Origin: Phycisphaeraceae bacterium
GTDB taxonomy: Bacteria > Planctomycetota > Phycisphaerae > Phycisphaerales > Phycisphaeraceae
DNA: 38,736 nucleotides
Assembly: GCA_019634195.1 (NCBI GenBank)
Contig: JAHQVV010000094.1
Span: 1 to 38,736 of the forward strand
Direction: 5' to 3'
The notes beneath the pieces were generated by a model. That model was not told where the DNA came from and did no database searches. It saw only the letters and a program-made list of their open reading frames with translations. Position 1 is the stretch's first letter; every line of letters begins with the position of its first letter. Both the position numbers and the translations under genes were made by a program. This document shows, piece after piece, positions 23,199-30,961 of this stretch.

Positions 23199-24485
23199 TC
23201 ATGGGGCGCTGGCCCACTTCATCTGGTTGAGGTCTTCGCCCATGAGTTGGAGGCGGAGCAGTTGCAAGGCACATTTGGCCGATCGGTCGCGGACCGCCTC
23301 GCGGTCGCCGGGCAGTATCGCGAGGCGGGCGATGGCCTTGACGGCTTCGCCTTCGCGGTAGGCCATGCCGATCCAGACGGTGCCGACGGGTTTGTCTTTG
23401 CTGCCGCCGCCTGGGCCCGCGATGCCGGAGGTGGAGAGGGCGAAGTCGGCGCCGCTTTGTTCCAGGGCACCGCTCGCCATCGCTTCGACGACCTGCTGGC
23501 TGACCGCGCCATGCTGCTCGATCAATGCCATCGGCACGCCCAGTTGCTCGGCCTTCATCTCGTTGGCGTAGGTCACCCACCCGCCGAGTACGGATGCGCT
23601 CGATCCAGGCACATCCGTGAGCATCCCCGAGATCAATCCGCCGGTGCACGACTCGGCGACGGCGATAGTCTTGCCTTGCTCGGTAAGCAGCGCGATGACG
23701 ACGTCTTGCAGCGCGACCTCGTTCTGACCGAACGCGAGTGGTCCGACTTTGTCTTTGGCCTGTGCGAGCGCCTCCTCCAGCAGGGCCTTGGCCTGCCGGG
23801 GGTCTTCGTGCTCGCTGCGGACGCGAACGGAGACGTAGCCGTTGGCCACGGTCGTGCCGACAAGCGGGTTGCGGTCTCGGGCCATGAGGGGGCCAAGCCG
23901 ATCGGCGATGTCCGACTCGCCGCTGCCGAAGCTGTTGAGTTTAGCGGTGAGGATCGTGCGGGCAGTACCGGCCCGGTCTTGGATGGCGGGCTCGATCTCG
24001 TGCTCGAACATCGCCTTCATCTCGCGCGGCACACCGGGCGTGACGAAGACCTCGCAGTGTCCGAGTGTGGCACGGATGCCAGGCGCGGTGCCGCAGGTGT
24101 TTTCGATCATTGTGCTGGTCTGCGGGTGGGTCGCCTGGATACGGTTACGCTCAGGCATCACACGGCCCCGGCCTTTGAAATAGGACGCGATGTGCTCGAC
24201 GCTCGCCGGGTCCTCGGTGAGATCCACTCCCATCGCCTTAGCGAGCGCAGGGCGGGTCAGGTCGTCGTCGGTCGGTCCGAGCCCGCCGGTGATGATGAGC
24301 ACCTTGGCCGCCTCGGCACACTGCTGGATCACCTCGGCGATGTGGTCCAGGTCGTCCGGCACGGTGCGGTGCTCGACGCAGCCGATCCCCAGGCCCGACA
24401 GCCGCCCGGCCAGCCACGCGGCGTTCGTATCGACCGTCTGGCCGAGGATGAGTTCGTCACCGATAGAAAGCAGGATCGCGGGCAT
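23199..24485 (-). CDS. cinA: CinA, nicotinamide-nucleotide amidase
   Basis: A 428-residue full-length CinA. The N-terminal MoaB-like half starts MPAILLSIGDELILGQTVDTN and holds GGLGPTDDDLTR. The C-terminal amidase half holds AVAESCTGGLI, SGIAGPGG and PVGTVWIG. The enzyme deamidates nicotinamide mononucleotide to nicotinate mononucleotide, and the N-terminal half acts on ADP-ribose in some species. ATG at 24485; it is divergent from folD across 110 bases. Length and motifs are complete. Confidence 0.95.
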   Translation of the reverse strand: MPAILLSIGDELILGQTVDTNAAWLAGRLSGLGIGCVEHRTVPDDLDHIAEVIQQCAEAAKVLIITGGLGPTDDDLTRPALAKAMGVDLTEDPASVEHIASYFKGRGRVMPERNRIQATHPQTSTMIENTCGTAPGIRATLGHCEVFVTPGVPREMKAMFEHEIEPAIQDRAGTARTILTAKLNSFGSGESDIADRLGPLMARDRNPLVGTTVANGYVSVRVRSEHEDPRQAKALLEEALAQAKDKVGPLAFGQNEVALQDVVIALLTEQGKTIAVAESCTGGLISGMLTDVPGSSASVLGGWVTYANEMKAEQLGVPMALIEQHGAVSQQVVEAMASGALEQSGADFALSTSGIAGPGGGSKDKPVGTVWIGMAYREGEAVKAIARLAILPGDREAVRDRSAKCALQLLRLQLMGEDLNQMKWASAP

Positions 24486-24583
24486 GTTTGGGGTCTGGTG
24501 GTCTCGGGGTTACTGTCTGGCTATGAATCATAGAGGGTTTATCCACGCTGTCTCGAATTCCCGATCCCTAAATCCGATCCCCC

Positions 24584-24589
24584 TATAAT
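24584..24589 (+). promoter_or_regulatory. Candidate -10 element of folD, leaderless arrangement
   Basis: A perfect TATAAT lies only 6 bases before the folD ATG at 24596. Transcription would then begin at or next to the start codon, giving a leaderless mRNA. No -35 of good quality is seen 16-18 bases upstream, and no ribosome binding site precedes the ATG, which fits the leaderless reading. Confidence 0.4.
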
Positions 24590-24595
24590 TCGTCT

Positions 24596-25450
24596 ATGAC
24601 TACTACCGCTACGCTCATGGATGGCAAGCGCGTCGCCAAGGAACTACTCGACGCCGCGGCGACCCGTGTCCAAACGATCAAAGGCAAGACCGGCGTGACG
24701 CCGTGCCTCGCGACGGTGCTCGTCGGGGCCGACCCCGCGTCGGTCACCTACACGCAGATGAAACGCAAGCGCTGCGAGTCGATCGGCATGCAGTCGCACA
24801 AGGTCGAGTTGCCCCAAACATCGACGACCGAAGACGTCGTCAGCTGCGTCACCGAGTTGGGCAGCGACCCGGCGATCAACGGCATCCTCCTACAGCACCC
24901 CTCGCCGCCACAGGTTGATGAGCGCGCCGCGTTCGAAGCGATCCCCGTCGTCAAAGACGTCGACGGCGTGACCTTCGGCAGCTTTGCACACATGTGGTTC
25001 GGCGAAGCGGGCTTTGCAAGCTGCACCCCGGAAGGTATTGTCCGGCTAATGGACGCGTACGATGTCGAAATCGAAAGCAAGCACGCCGTGGTCATCGGCC
25101 GAAGCGCGATCCTCGGTAAGCCCATGGCTGGCCTGCTGCTCAGTCGCAATGCGACGGTCACGATCTGCCACAGCCGGACGCAGAACCTCAGCGAGATCGT
25201 CGCGCAGGCCGACATCGTCGTCGCGGCGGTGGGCCGAGCGAACTTTGTGCAGGGCGACTGGATCAAGCACGGGGCCGTCGTCATGGACGCGGGCTACAAC
25301 GAAGGCAACGTCGGCGATGTCGACTTCGAGCCCGCCGCCGAGCGTGCATCGATGATCACCCCCGTCCCGGGCGGCGTCGGCCCAATGACCATCGCGACGC
25401 TCATCGAGCAAACCGTCACCGCGGCGGAGCGGCAACTCGGCGTCGCATGA
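24596..25450 (+). CDS. folD: Bifunctional methylenetetrahydrofolate dehydrogenase/cyclohydrolase
   Basis: A 284-residue FolD, which oxidises 5,10-methylene-THF with NADP and hydrolyses the product to 10-formyl-THF. The active-site YTQMKRK segment (Y and K), the LLQHPSPP loop, KDVDGVT, the nucleotide-binding GRSAILGKPMAGLLL and the closing TPVPGGVGPMT are all present. The ATG at 24596 fits the family N-terminus; MDGKRVA seven codons later is the alternative. Together with gcvT further on, it belongs to one-carbon metabolism. Two unknown genes follow on the same strand. Confidence 0.96.
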   Translation: MTTTATLMDGKRVAKELLDAAATRVQTIKGKTGVTPCLATVLVGADPASVTYTQMKRKRCESIGMQSHKVELPQTSTTEDVVSCVTELGSDPAINGILLQHPSPPQVDERAAFEAIPVVKDVDGVTFGSFAHMWFGEAGFASCTPEGIVRLMDAYDVEIESKHAVVIGRSAILGKPMAGLLLSRNATVTICHSRTQNLSEIVAQADIVVAAVGRANFVQGDWIKHGAVVMDAGYNEGNVGDVDFEPAAERASMITPVPGGVGPMTIATLIEQTVTAAERQLGVA

Positions 25451-25509
25451 ATCGCTCTAAATCGATTGAACCCGCAGCGATAGCTAGCCGCTAGAGATAC
25501 AGACGACCT

Positions 25510-26115
25510 ATGTCCCAACTCCAAAATACCTACGACATCCAACGGCCTACCGGTGTCTGCGCCGCGACGGGCCATGAACTCGCGCCCGGCGAGACTGTAT
25601 ACGCCGCGCTAGTGGACCCGCCGGCCGACGACCGTTCTGAGGAGCAGCGCAAGGCGAACGACAAGGGTGAACTCCCGATGCTGCGGATCGATGTGTCAGC
25701 CGACGCTTGGGAGGACAACGCCTTCCGCCCGCCGTACCTGTTCGGTTTCTGGCGGACCGAGGTGCCCGAGCCCAACGAGAAGAAGAAGCTGCTCGTCGGC
25801 GACGCCGCGATCCAGGAACTCATGCTCTCGATGGAGGACGCGACCGAGGACAAGCAGCTCGCCTTCCGCTACGTGCTCGCCCTGATCCTGCTGCGTAAGA
25901 AACTGCTTCGGCACGATGGCATCGATCGACGCGAGCAGGACGATGGCCCGGTACAGGATCACTGGCAGTTCACGCCCAAGCTCGACATCGGCAAAGGCCA
26001 CTTCGGTAAATGGAACGAGGACAACAAATTCGAGGTGCTGGACCCGCACATCACCGAGGACGAGATCTCCGGCGTCACCGAGCAGCTTAGCCAGGTATTG
26101 GAGCTGGATCTTTGA
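25510..26115 (+). CDS. Unknown soluble protein
   Basis: A 201-residue protein with no signal peptide or membrane helix. It opens MSQLQNTYDIQRPTGVCAATG and continues LAPGETVYAAL, a pattern recalling a small zinc- or treble-clef-like beta domain, though only one cysteine is present. The rest is acidic, with helix-rich LAFRYVLALILLRKKLL and a C-terminal tail ending in a run of E, L and D. No function assigned. It begins 59 bases after folD and its stop overlaps the TTG start of the next gene, so the three are likely one transcript. Confidence 0.7.
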   Translation: MSQLQNTYDIQRPTGVCAATGHELAPGETVYAALVDPPADDRSEEQRKANDKGELPMLRIDVSADAWEDNAFRPPYLFGFWRTEVPEPNEKKKLLVGDAAIQELMLSMEDATEDKQLAFRYVLALILLRKKLLRHDGIDRREQDDGPVQDHWQFTPKLDIGKGHFGKWNEDNKFEVLDPHITEDEISGVTEQLSQVLELDL

Positions 26116-27008
26116 GATCGGTCGAACGCCTAGCCGGGGTTTTGTTTGTTGCGCTGCTCCTTGTTGCATCGGGCTGTCACCGCCCCAATACCTTTACCAC
26201 TGTGGGTGGGTTTATCTCCCCACTTACGCCCGCGGACATCACGTATGAAGAGCTGGCCACGCAATACAACGCCGCGATCGAGCCGTTGGCGACGCTGTGG
26301 TCCCGCGCGGATATCGATATCGAGTGGGTCGAGATTGAAGGCGATGGCGACCGCAAGTACCGCAGCGAGAGCGGGAACGGCAAGTTCATTATGCGGCGGG
26401 GCGAGGGCCCGATCGACACGGCGATGACCGTCGAGAAGCTCGGGAAAATCTATCTCTGGGCCGGCTCGAATCAATCCGGCTACTACCTCTTCGACCGTGT
26501 CGATGGCGACAACAAGACGCTTTATGTCGGCGAGCACGGGGCGATCGGGGGCGGCAGGGCCTTCCCCTTGCCGATCCACCCGAGCATGGTGCCGACGCTG
26601 CTGGGGCTTGAGCCGCTGCCGGCGGCCTTGCCCGAGGAGGAAACGCTGACAGCGATCGATCGGTACGGCGAACAGTACCTGCTGAGCATGCCCGAACTCG
26701 GCATGCGCATGCTGATCGATCCGGCGACGTTCCGCCCCACGCGCGTGGACCTGACCGATCGCAAGGGCTTTAGCGTGCTGACCGCCAAGCTAACCGGGGA
26801 GTTGGAAGTCGAGGCTGCAAAGACTTTGAAAACCCCGCCTCTGATCTGCGAGAAGGCCGAGGTTTATGTGTCGGGGTTCGAGTCGCGTTTCACGCTGGAT
26901 TTCCAATCGGCGACCACGAGCACGCGGCGGATCAAGGATCAGATGTTTGATCTTGAAGCACTCAAGAATGCGCTGAAGCCTGATCGAGTGATCGATCTGG
27001 ATGAGTGA
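26112..27008 (+). CDS. Lipoprotein of unknown function
   Basis: A 298-residue lipoprotein. The signal peptide has the lipobox LLVASGC. The start is a TTG at 26112, overlapping the previous stop as TTGA, with GGAG about 9 bases upstream. The mature part looks like beta strands with repeated aromatic and acidic pairs (for example KLGKIYLWAGS) and could be LolA-like, a periplasmic lipoprotein-carrier fold, but that is a guess. It is coupled to the unknown gene at 25510 and ends just before a strong hairpin terminator. Confidence 0.7.
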   Translation: MRSVERLAGVLFVALLLVASGCHRPNTFTTVGGFISPLTPADITYEELATQYNAAIEPLATLWSRADIDIEWVEIEGDGDRKYRSESGNGKFIMRRGEGPIDTAMTVEKLGKIYLWAGSNQSGYYLFDRVDGDNKTLYVGEHGAIGGGRAFPLPIHPSMVPTLLGLEPLPAALPEEETLTAIDRYGEQYLLSMPELGMRMLIDPATFRPTRVDLTDRKGFSVLTAKLTGELEVEAAKTLKTPPLICEKAEVYVSGFESRFTLDFQSATTSTRRIKDQMFDLEALKNALKPDRVIDLDE

Positions 27009-27013
27009 TTTTA

Positions 27014-27060
27014 AAGCCCACCGCGTTGACGCAGCCAATACGGTGGGCTTGAGTGTTTTA
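27014..27060. terminator. Bidirectional hairpin terminator between convergent genes
   Basis: AAGCCCACCG (27014-27023) pairs perfectly with CGGTGGGCTT (27041-27050), a 10-base-pair stem with a 17-base loop, followed by a T-rich tail to 27060. It lies between the lipoprotein at 26112 and ispH, which converge on it, and probably serves both. Confidence 0.8.
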
Positions 27061-27064
27061 ATTC

Positions 27065-28009
27065 TTATTGCGTCATCTCGTGCTTCATCACACGTAGTGT
27101 CACGGGCAGGGCGAACTGCATGCCTTCGTCAAGGGAAGCGGACGGCTCGACCTCCCCGCTATAACGCTTGACCAGTTCGTCGATGATGTCCTGCACCAGG
27201 TCGTCCGGTGCCGACGCGCCGGCGGTGACGAGCACGGTCTCGACGCTTTCAAACCATTCATCTTTCAGCTCGCTCTTGTCGTCCAAGAGCTGGGCGGGGG
27301 TGCCGTCGGTCTCGCTGATCTCGGTGAGGCGGACGGAGTTGGAGCTGTTGCTGCTGCCGACGACGAGGGTCAGGTCCGCCGACTTGGCGAGCTCGCGCAC
27401 CGCCTGCTGGCGATTCGTCGTCGCGTAACAGATGTCTTCCTTGGGCGGGGCCTTGCAATGCGGGTACTTCTGCTTGATCGCGTCGATGATCACGTTGGCG
27501 TCGTCGATGCTTAGCGTGGTTTGGGTGAGATAGACGAGTTGGTCATTGACCGAGAAGCTGGTGGCCTGCACGTCCTCGGGGGACTCGACGATGGTGATGG
27601 CTTCGGGGGCTTCCCCGAAGGTGCCCTCAACCTCGTCGTGCCCGGCGTGGCCGACCAGCAGGATCTTGCAGCCCTGCTTGGCGTAGCGGCGGGCTTCGAC
27701 ATGGACCTTGGTGACCAGCGGGCAGGTGGCGTCGATCATGCGGAGGTTGCGTGCCTCGGCGCGCTGGCGGACAGCGGGGGAGACGCCGTGGGCGCTGAAG
27801 ACAACGGTTTGGCCGTTGGGCACCTCGTCGATAGAGTCGACGAAGGTAACGCCTTGCTGGACGAAGCGGTCGACGACGTGCTTGTTGTGGACGATCTCGT
27901 GGAAGACCCACAGCGGCGGGCCGATGAGATCGACCAGTTCCTGGACGGTGTCGATGGCCATGTGGACGCCGGCACAAAAGCCGCGCGGGCTGGCGAGGAT
28001 GATCTTCAT
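27065..28009 (-). CDS. ispH: 4-hydroxy-3-methylbut-2-enyl diphosphate reductase
   Basis: A 314-residue IspH, the last step of the MEP isoprenoid pathway, reducing HMBPP to IPP and DMAPP with a 4Fe-4S cluster. Cluster cysteines lie in RGFCAGV (C12), IDATCPLV and DICYATTNRQ, and the HAGHDEVEG and SSNSSNS blocks are typical. The ATG at 28009 follows the GT9 gene by 5 bases, so the two are probably one transcript. Length and motifs are complete. A terminator follows at 27014-27050. Confidence 0.96.
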   Translation of the reverse strand: MKIILASPRGFCAGVHMAIDTVQELVDLIGPPLWVFHEIVHNKHVVDRFVQQGVTFVDSIDEVPNGQTVVFSAHGVSPAVRQRAEARNLRMIDATCPLVTKVHVEARRYAKQGCKILLVGHAGHDEVEGTFGEAPEAITIVESPEDVQATSFSVNDQLVYLTQTTLSIDDANVIIDAIKQKYPHCKAPPKEDICYATTNRQQAVRELAKSADLTLVVGSSNSSNSVRLTEISETDGTPAQLLDDKSELKDEWFESVETVLVTAGASAPDDLVQDIIDELVKRYSGEVEPSASLDEGMQFALPVTLRVMKHEMTQ

Positions 28010-28014
28010 AGGCC

Positions 28015-28890
28015 TTATTCTAAGCCCACCGCCTCGAGCACGGCGGCGAGGGACACATCCTCGATCCGCCCCGGGCCACCCGGTGGCCCCACGCAGCGGA
28101 AGTGCTCGCCGCGGGGGGCGGTCTTGCCCGGGTCGGTCGGGCCTAGGATGCCCAGCGTCGGCGTGCCGAGCTGTGCGGCCAAGTGCATCGGCCCGGCATC
28201 GTTTCCGATGAACAGACGCGCATGCTGCAGCACGGGCATCAGCATATCGGCGCTGCGGTAGACCTCGGCCCCCAGCGTCTCGGTCCAGTGGTGCATCCGG
28301 TCGGGCGACCAGCGTTCTAACTCGACCTCACCGATGACCGGCTTGATGTCCTGGCCCTGCTTGGCGAGGGTGCTGATCAGGGCCTCGTACTGCTCGGTAG
28401 GCCAGCAACGCTTGATCGCGCTGCTGCCCGGGTGGATGACGATCGGGCCGGCGGGGTTTGTCCGGGGTTGTGGCTCGATGGGCCGAAGCGACAGGCCCTG
28501 AACGCCGAGTTGTTTGGCGTGCCAATCGGCGAAGTGCTCCTCGGCCTCGGCGGGCGGGCGGGGGGCGATCAGGATCAGTTCCGCATCGGTCGAAAGCCTG
28601 CGGACGTTCTTCGCCCAAGCGTCGTCCTCGCTGCTGAGGAAGCTGATGATCTGCGTCGCAGATTCGAACAGGTCGCCGACGGCAGGGCTGACACGTGACG
28701 GGCCGCCCTCGGCGTGCAGGCGGGTGAACTCGAACAACTCGATGTCCATCGGCGTGGTCCCGATCATGCGCGCGGCCAGCGATGTCCGCTGCCATGGCGC
28801 GACGACCGTCATCGGCCTGGGCATCGCCCGCATCAGCGGCATCAGCAGCAGGAACTCGTCCAACGGCCCGGCATGAAAGAGCAGGTGCAT
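28015..28890 (-). CDS. Glycosyltransferase family 9 (heptosyltransferase-like)
   Basis: A 291-residue GT9 enzyme of the ADP-heptose:LPS heptosyltransferase fold. The C-terminal nucleotide-binding half shows IVIHPGSSAIKRCWP and ARLFIGNDAGPMHLAAQLGTP, the family signature, then LGPTDPGKTAP. The N-terminal half is short and divergent. It implies sugar addition to a surface glycan or a lipid A core, as expected of a cell with an outer membrane; the sugar is not known. It starts at the ATG at 28890, opposite a divergent sigma gene, and is followed 5 bases later by ispH. Confidence 0.88.
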   Translation of the reverse strand: MHLLFHAGPLDEFLLLMPLMRAMPRPMTVVAPWQRTSLAARMIGTTPMDIELFEFTRLHAEGGPSRVSPAVGDLFESATQIISFLSSEDDAWAKNVRRLSTDAELILIAPRPPAEAEEHFADWHAKQLGVQGLSLRPIEPQPRTNPAGPIVIHPGSSAIKRCWPTEQYEALISTLAKQGQDIKPVIGEVELERWSPDRMHHWTETLGAEVYRSADMLMPVLQHARLFIGNDAGPMHLAAQLGTPTLGILGPTDPGKTAPRGEHFRCVGPPGGPGRIEDVSLAAVLEAVGLE

Positions 28891-29142
28891 CCCTAAAGCA
28901 TACCGCTACGCCCCCGGATCGTCCCCGGCAGCTTGCCCTGAGCACCGTGAATCACACCGGCTACTGGGGCGGGGTGTCGGTTGTACCGGTCGTGCGGGCT
29001 GTTGGCTTAAACAAGCTATCGGAACGTACAAATGCGTTAAGCAGGACTTGCCAAGGTCCGATTAGTTCCGCAGGCAGGCACCGCCAGCCAGGATTCGGCC
29101 CGCACCAACGTGTGGTCCAGGGACACGGAGAGAGGAATCACT

Positions 29143-30024
29143 ATGCCAAGCAGGCGCGTCAAGTCCGACCTGGAGGTCTACCTCAAGCAGATCGATGAGA
29201 GCCCGCTTCTCAACCGAGAAGAGGAAGTCATGCTCGCTCGGCGGATCCGCGACGAGGGCTGCATGGCCTCGCGGGAGCACATGGTCCGCTCCAACCTGCG
29301 GCTGGTCGTCTCTATCGCCAAGCGGTACATGAACCGCGGTCTGCCGCTGCAGGACTTGATCGAAGAGGGCAACATCGGGCTGATGAAAGCGGTCGAGAAC
29401 TTCGATCCCGAGTTCGGCGCCCGCTTCTCGACCTACGGCACGTGGTGGATCAAGCAGGCTATCAAGCGAGCGCTGATCAACGCGGTCCAGCCGATCCACA
29501 TCCCCGCTTACATGGTCGAGCTGATCGCGAAGTGGAAGAAGGCGTCGCGCGACCTGGAAGAAGAGCTGGGCCGACAACCGAACACCAAAGAGCTGGCCGA
29601 GAAGATGGAGCTGCCCGAGAAGAAGGTCCGCATCATCAAGAAGGCGGTCCGCGCCTCGCAGCGCCCTTCACAAGAAGGCGGCGGGGGCGACAACGACGCG
29701 CCTTCGATCGGCGAATATGTCGCCGACGACCGCATGATGCCGCCGGACGAGGCGGTGTTGCTCGACGACAATCTCGAAACGATCGCCACACTGCTCGGTG
29801 CGATCGATGACCGCGAGGCGACGATCCTCCGGCTTCGCTACGGCCTGGAGGGCGACGAGCCCCTGACCCTCAAAGAGATCGGGGCCATCGTTGGCCTGAC
29901 CCGTGAGCGCGTCCGCCAGATCGAGATCGAAGCGCTGCGTAAGCTCAACGACCGCATGAACTCGGACCGGCCACTCGCCGCGATACGTGCGAGGGAAGCG
30001 GTGGCCGCGCGGCGTGGCGCTTGA
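29143..30024 (+). CDS. Sigma-70 family RNA polymerase sigma factor (RpoD/SigA-type, short)
   Basis: A 293-residue sigma-70 family protein with regions 1.2, 2, 3 and 4 but no 1.1. Region 2 reads RSNLRLVVSIAKRYMNRGLPLQDLIEEGNIGLMKAVE and contains ARFSTYGTWWIKQAIKRAL. Region 4 ends in ADL-type helices with LTRERVRQIEIEALRKL. The ATG at 29143 has GAGAGGA upstream and is chosen over an in-frame ATG at 29110. Its small size and lack of region 1.1 point to a group 1 or 2 sigma; planctomycetes often carry several such factors. It is divergent from GT9 across 252 bases and is followed by tandem hairpins. Confidence 0.9.
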   Translation: MPSRRVKSDLEVYLKQIDESPLLNREEEVMLARRIRDEGCMASREHMVRSNLRLVVSIAKRYMNRGLPLQDLIEEGNIGLMKAVENFDPEFGARFSTYGTWWIKQAIKRALINAVQPIHIPAYMVELIAKWKKASRDLEEELGRQPNTKELAEKMELPEKKVRIIKKAVRASQRPSQEGGGGDNDAPSIGEYVADDRMMPPDEAVLLDDNLETIATLLGAIDDREATILRLRYGLEGDEPLTLKEIGAIVGLTRERVRQIEIEALRKLNDRMNSDRPLAAIRAREAVAARRGA

Positions 30025-30041
30025 CGCACACTCAATAAATA

Positions 30042-30112
30042 GCCCCGCACATGAGTGCGGGGCACGAATGGTTTCAAACCCTGGCCCCGCATTCACGTGC
30101 GGGGCTGTTTTT
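30042..30112. repeat. Tandem GC-rich hairpins, bidirectional terminator
   Basis: Two near-identical palindromes. Hairpin 1 is a perfect 9-base-pair stem (30042-30050 with 30055-30063, loop ATGA). Hairpin 2 is an 8-base-pair stem (30084-30091 with 30098-30105), followed by TGTTTTT at 30106-30112, which ends plus-strand transcription from the sigma gene. The complement of hairpin 1 is followed by TATTTATT and can end minus-strand transcription of the metallopeptidase gene. The spacer carries the short palindrome GGTTTCAAACC at 30070-30080. Both hairpins share GCCCCGCA and TGCGGGGC arms, which suggests a duplicated or mobile unit. Confidence 0.8.
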
Positions 30113-30905
30113 AGCGTTTCACACCCCAGACTTCTTTCACGATCTCGTACAACTCGGGGTCGTGGTCTTTGAGTTGCGGGCGGACAAAGGGGTAGAAGTC
30201 ATTGCAGCCGAAAAAGGCCTCGGTTGCTTCGGCGAAGTATTCCTTGTGGTCGGTCATCGCGTAGTGCCGCACCTCGCGGCCGCCGATGTGCTGGACCTTG
30301 TCGTAGGTCTTCGCGGCCTCGGCCTTCTTAAAACTCTCGATGATGTCTTTGCGGCCAAAGCTTAAGTGCAGGTCGTGGTAGGCGTGGGCGAACTCGTGCA
30401 GCATTGTGTTCGCCTTTTGGCGAGGGCCGCGACGCGCAAAGCCCCGGGCGTTGCTGATCTCGACACAGTTGGCCTTCTCGGTTAGGTAGCCGTTCGCGCC
30501 GAGCCAGTTCTTGCTGGGGTGGTACTGCGCCGCGTTGCTGTAGGGGTTGTTCAACTCGACCCAGATCGGCACGTCTTTGAGCAGCTTGACCTTGTCGGCG
30601 GGCAGCGTCTCGATGATTACATAGAGCTGGTAGTGGATCTCGTCCATCACATCTTTGTGCAGATCCTTGTCTGCGATCAGGTCTTCATGGACGAGCAGCT
30701 TCCAACCCATGATCTCGGCATCCTTGTATGCCGTAACGGGGGAGTGGGGCTCCTTGCCTTTGCCGGGGCTGCCGCGCTGCCGCGGTTCACGCCCATCGGG
30801 TGATTGCGCGCTGGGGGTTTCACCGTGCTCGGGGTGGCCGGAGTGGGCCAGCGCGGGGAGCACGAGGCTAAGGGTGATTAGGCTCGTGATCAGTGTCTTC
30901 AACAT
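30111..30905 (-). CDS. Exported anthrax lethal factor-like zinc metallopeptidase
   Basis: A 264-residue exported protein. A signal peptide of about 20 residues (ending LVLPALA) is followed by a low-complexity, charged linker to about 58 and then a catalytic domain. The zinc motif HEFAH lies at 170-174 and KEYFAEATEAFFG at 221-233 supplies a downstream glutamate ligand, the arrangement of the lethal-factor-like peptidase clan. No partner toxin domains are present, so it is more likely a periplasmic protease than a toxin. The stop lies next to the tandem hairpins; gcvT lies 56 bases upstream on the same strand, possibly in one transcript. Confidence 0.75.
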   Translation of the reverse strand: MLKTLITSLITLSLVLPALAHSGHPEHGETPSAQSPDGREPRQRGSPGKGKEPHSPVTAYKDAEIMGWKLLVHEDLIADKDLHKDVMDEIHYQLYVIIETLPADKVKLLKDVPIWVELNNPYSNAAQYHPSKNWLGANGYLTEKANCVEISNARGFARRGPRQKANTMLHEFAHAYHDLHLSFGRKDIIESFKKAEAAKTYDKVQHIGGREVRHYAMTDHKEYFAEATEAFFGCNDFYPFVRPQLKDHDPELYEIVKEVWGVKR

Positions 30906-30961
30906 CGGGGGTACTCGGCAGGGTTGGCGGACGTCGGGTAGACGCTCGGCGAGGCCCGGTC

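Noticed and set aside
22869-24533. 554-codon plus-strand open frame opposite cinA and the CpsB-like gene
   Set aside because: It spans two recognised minus-strand genes and the repeat, with no family signature of its own.
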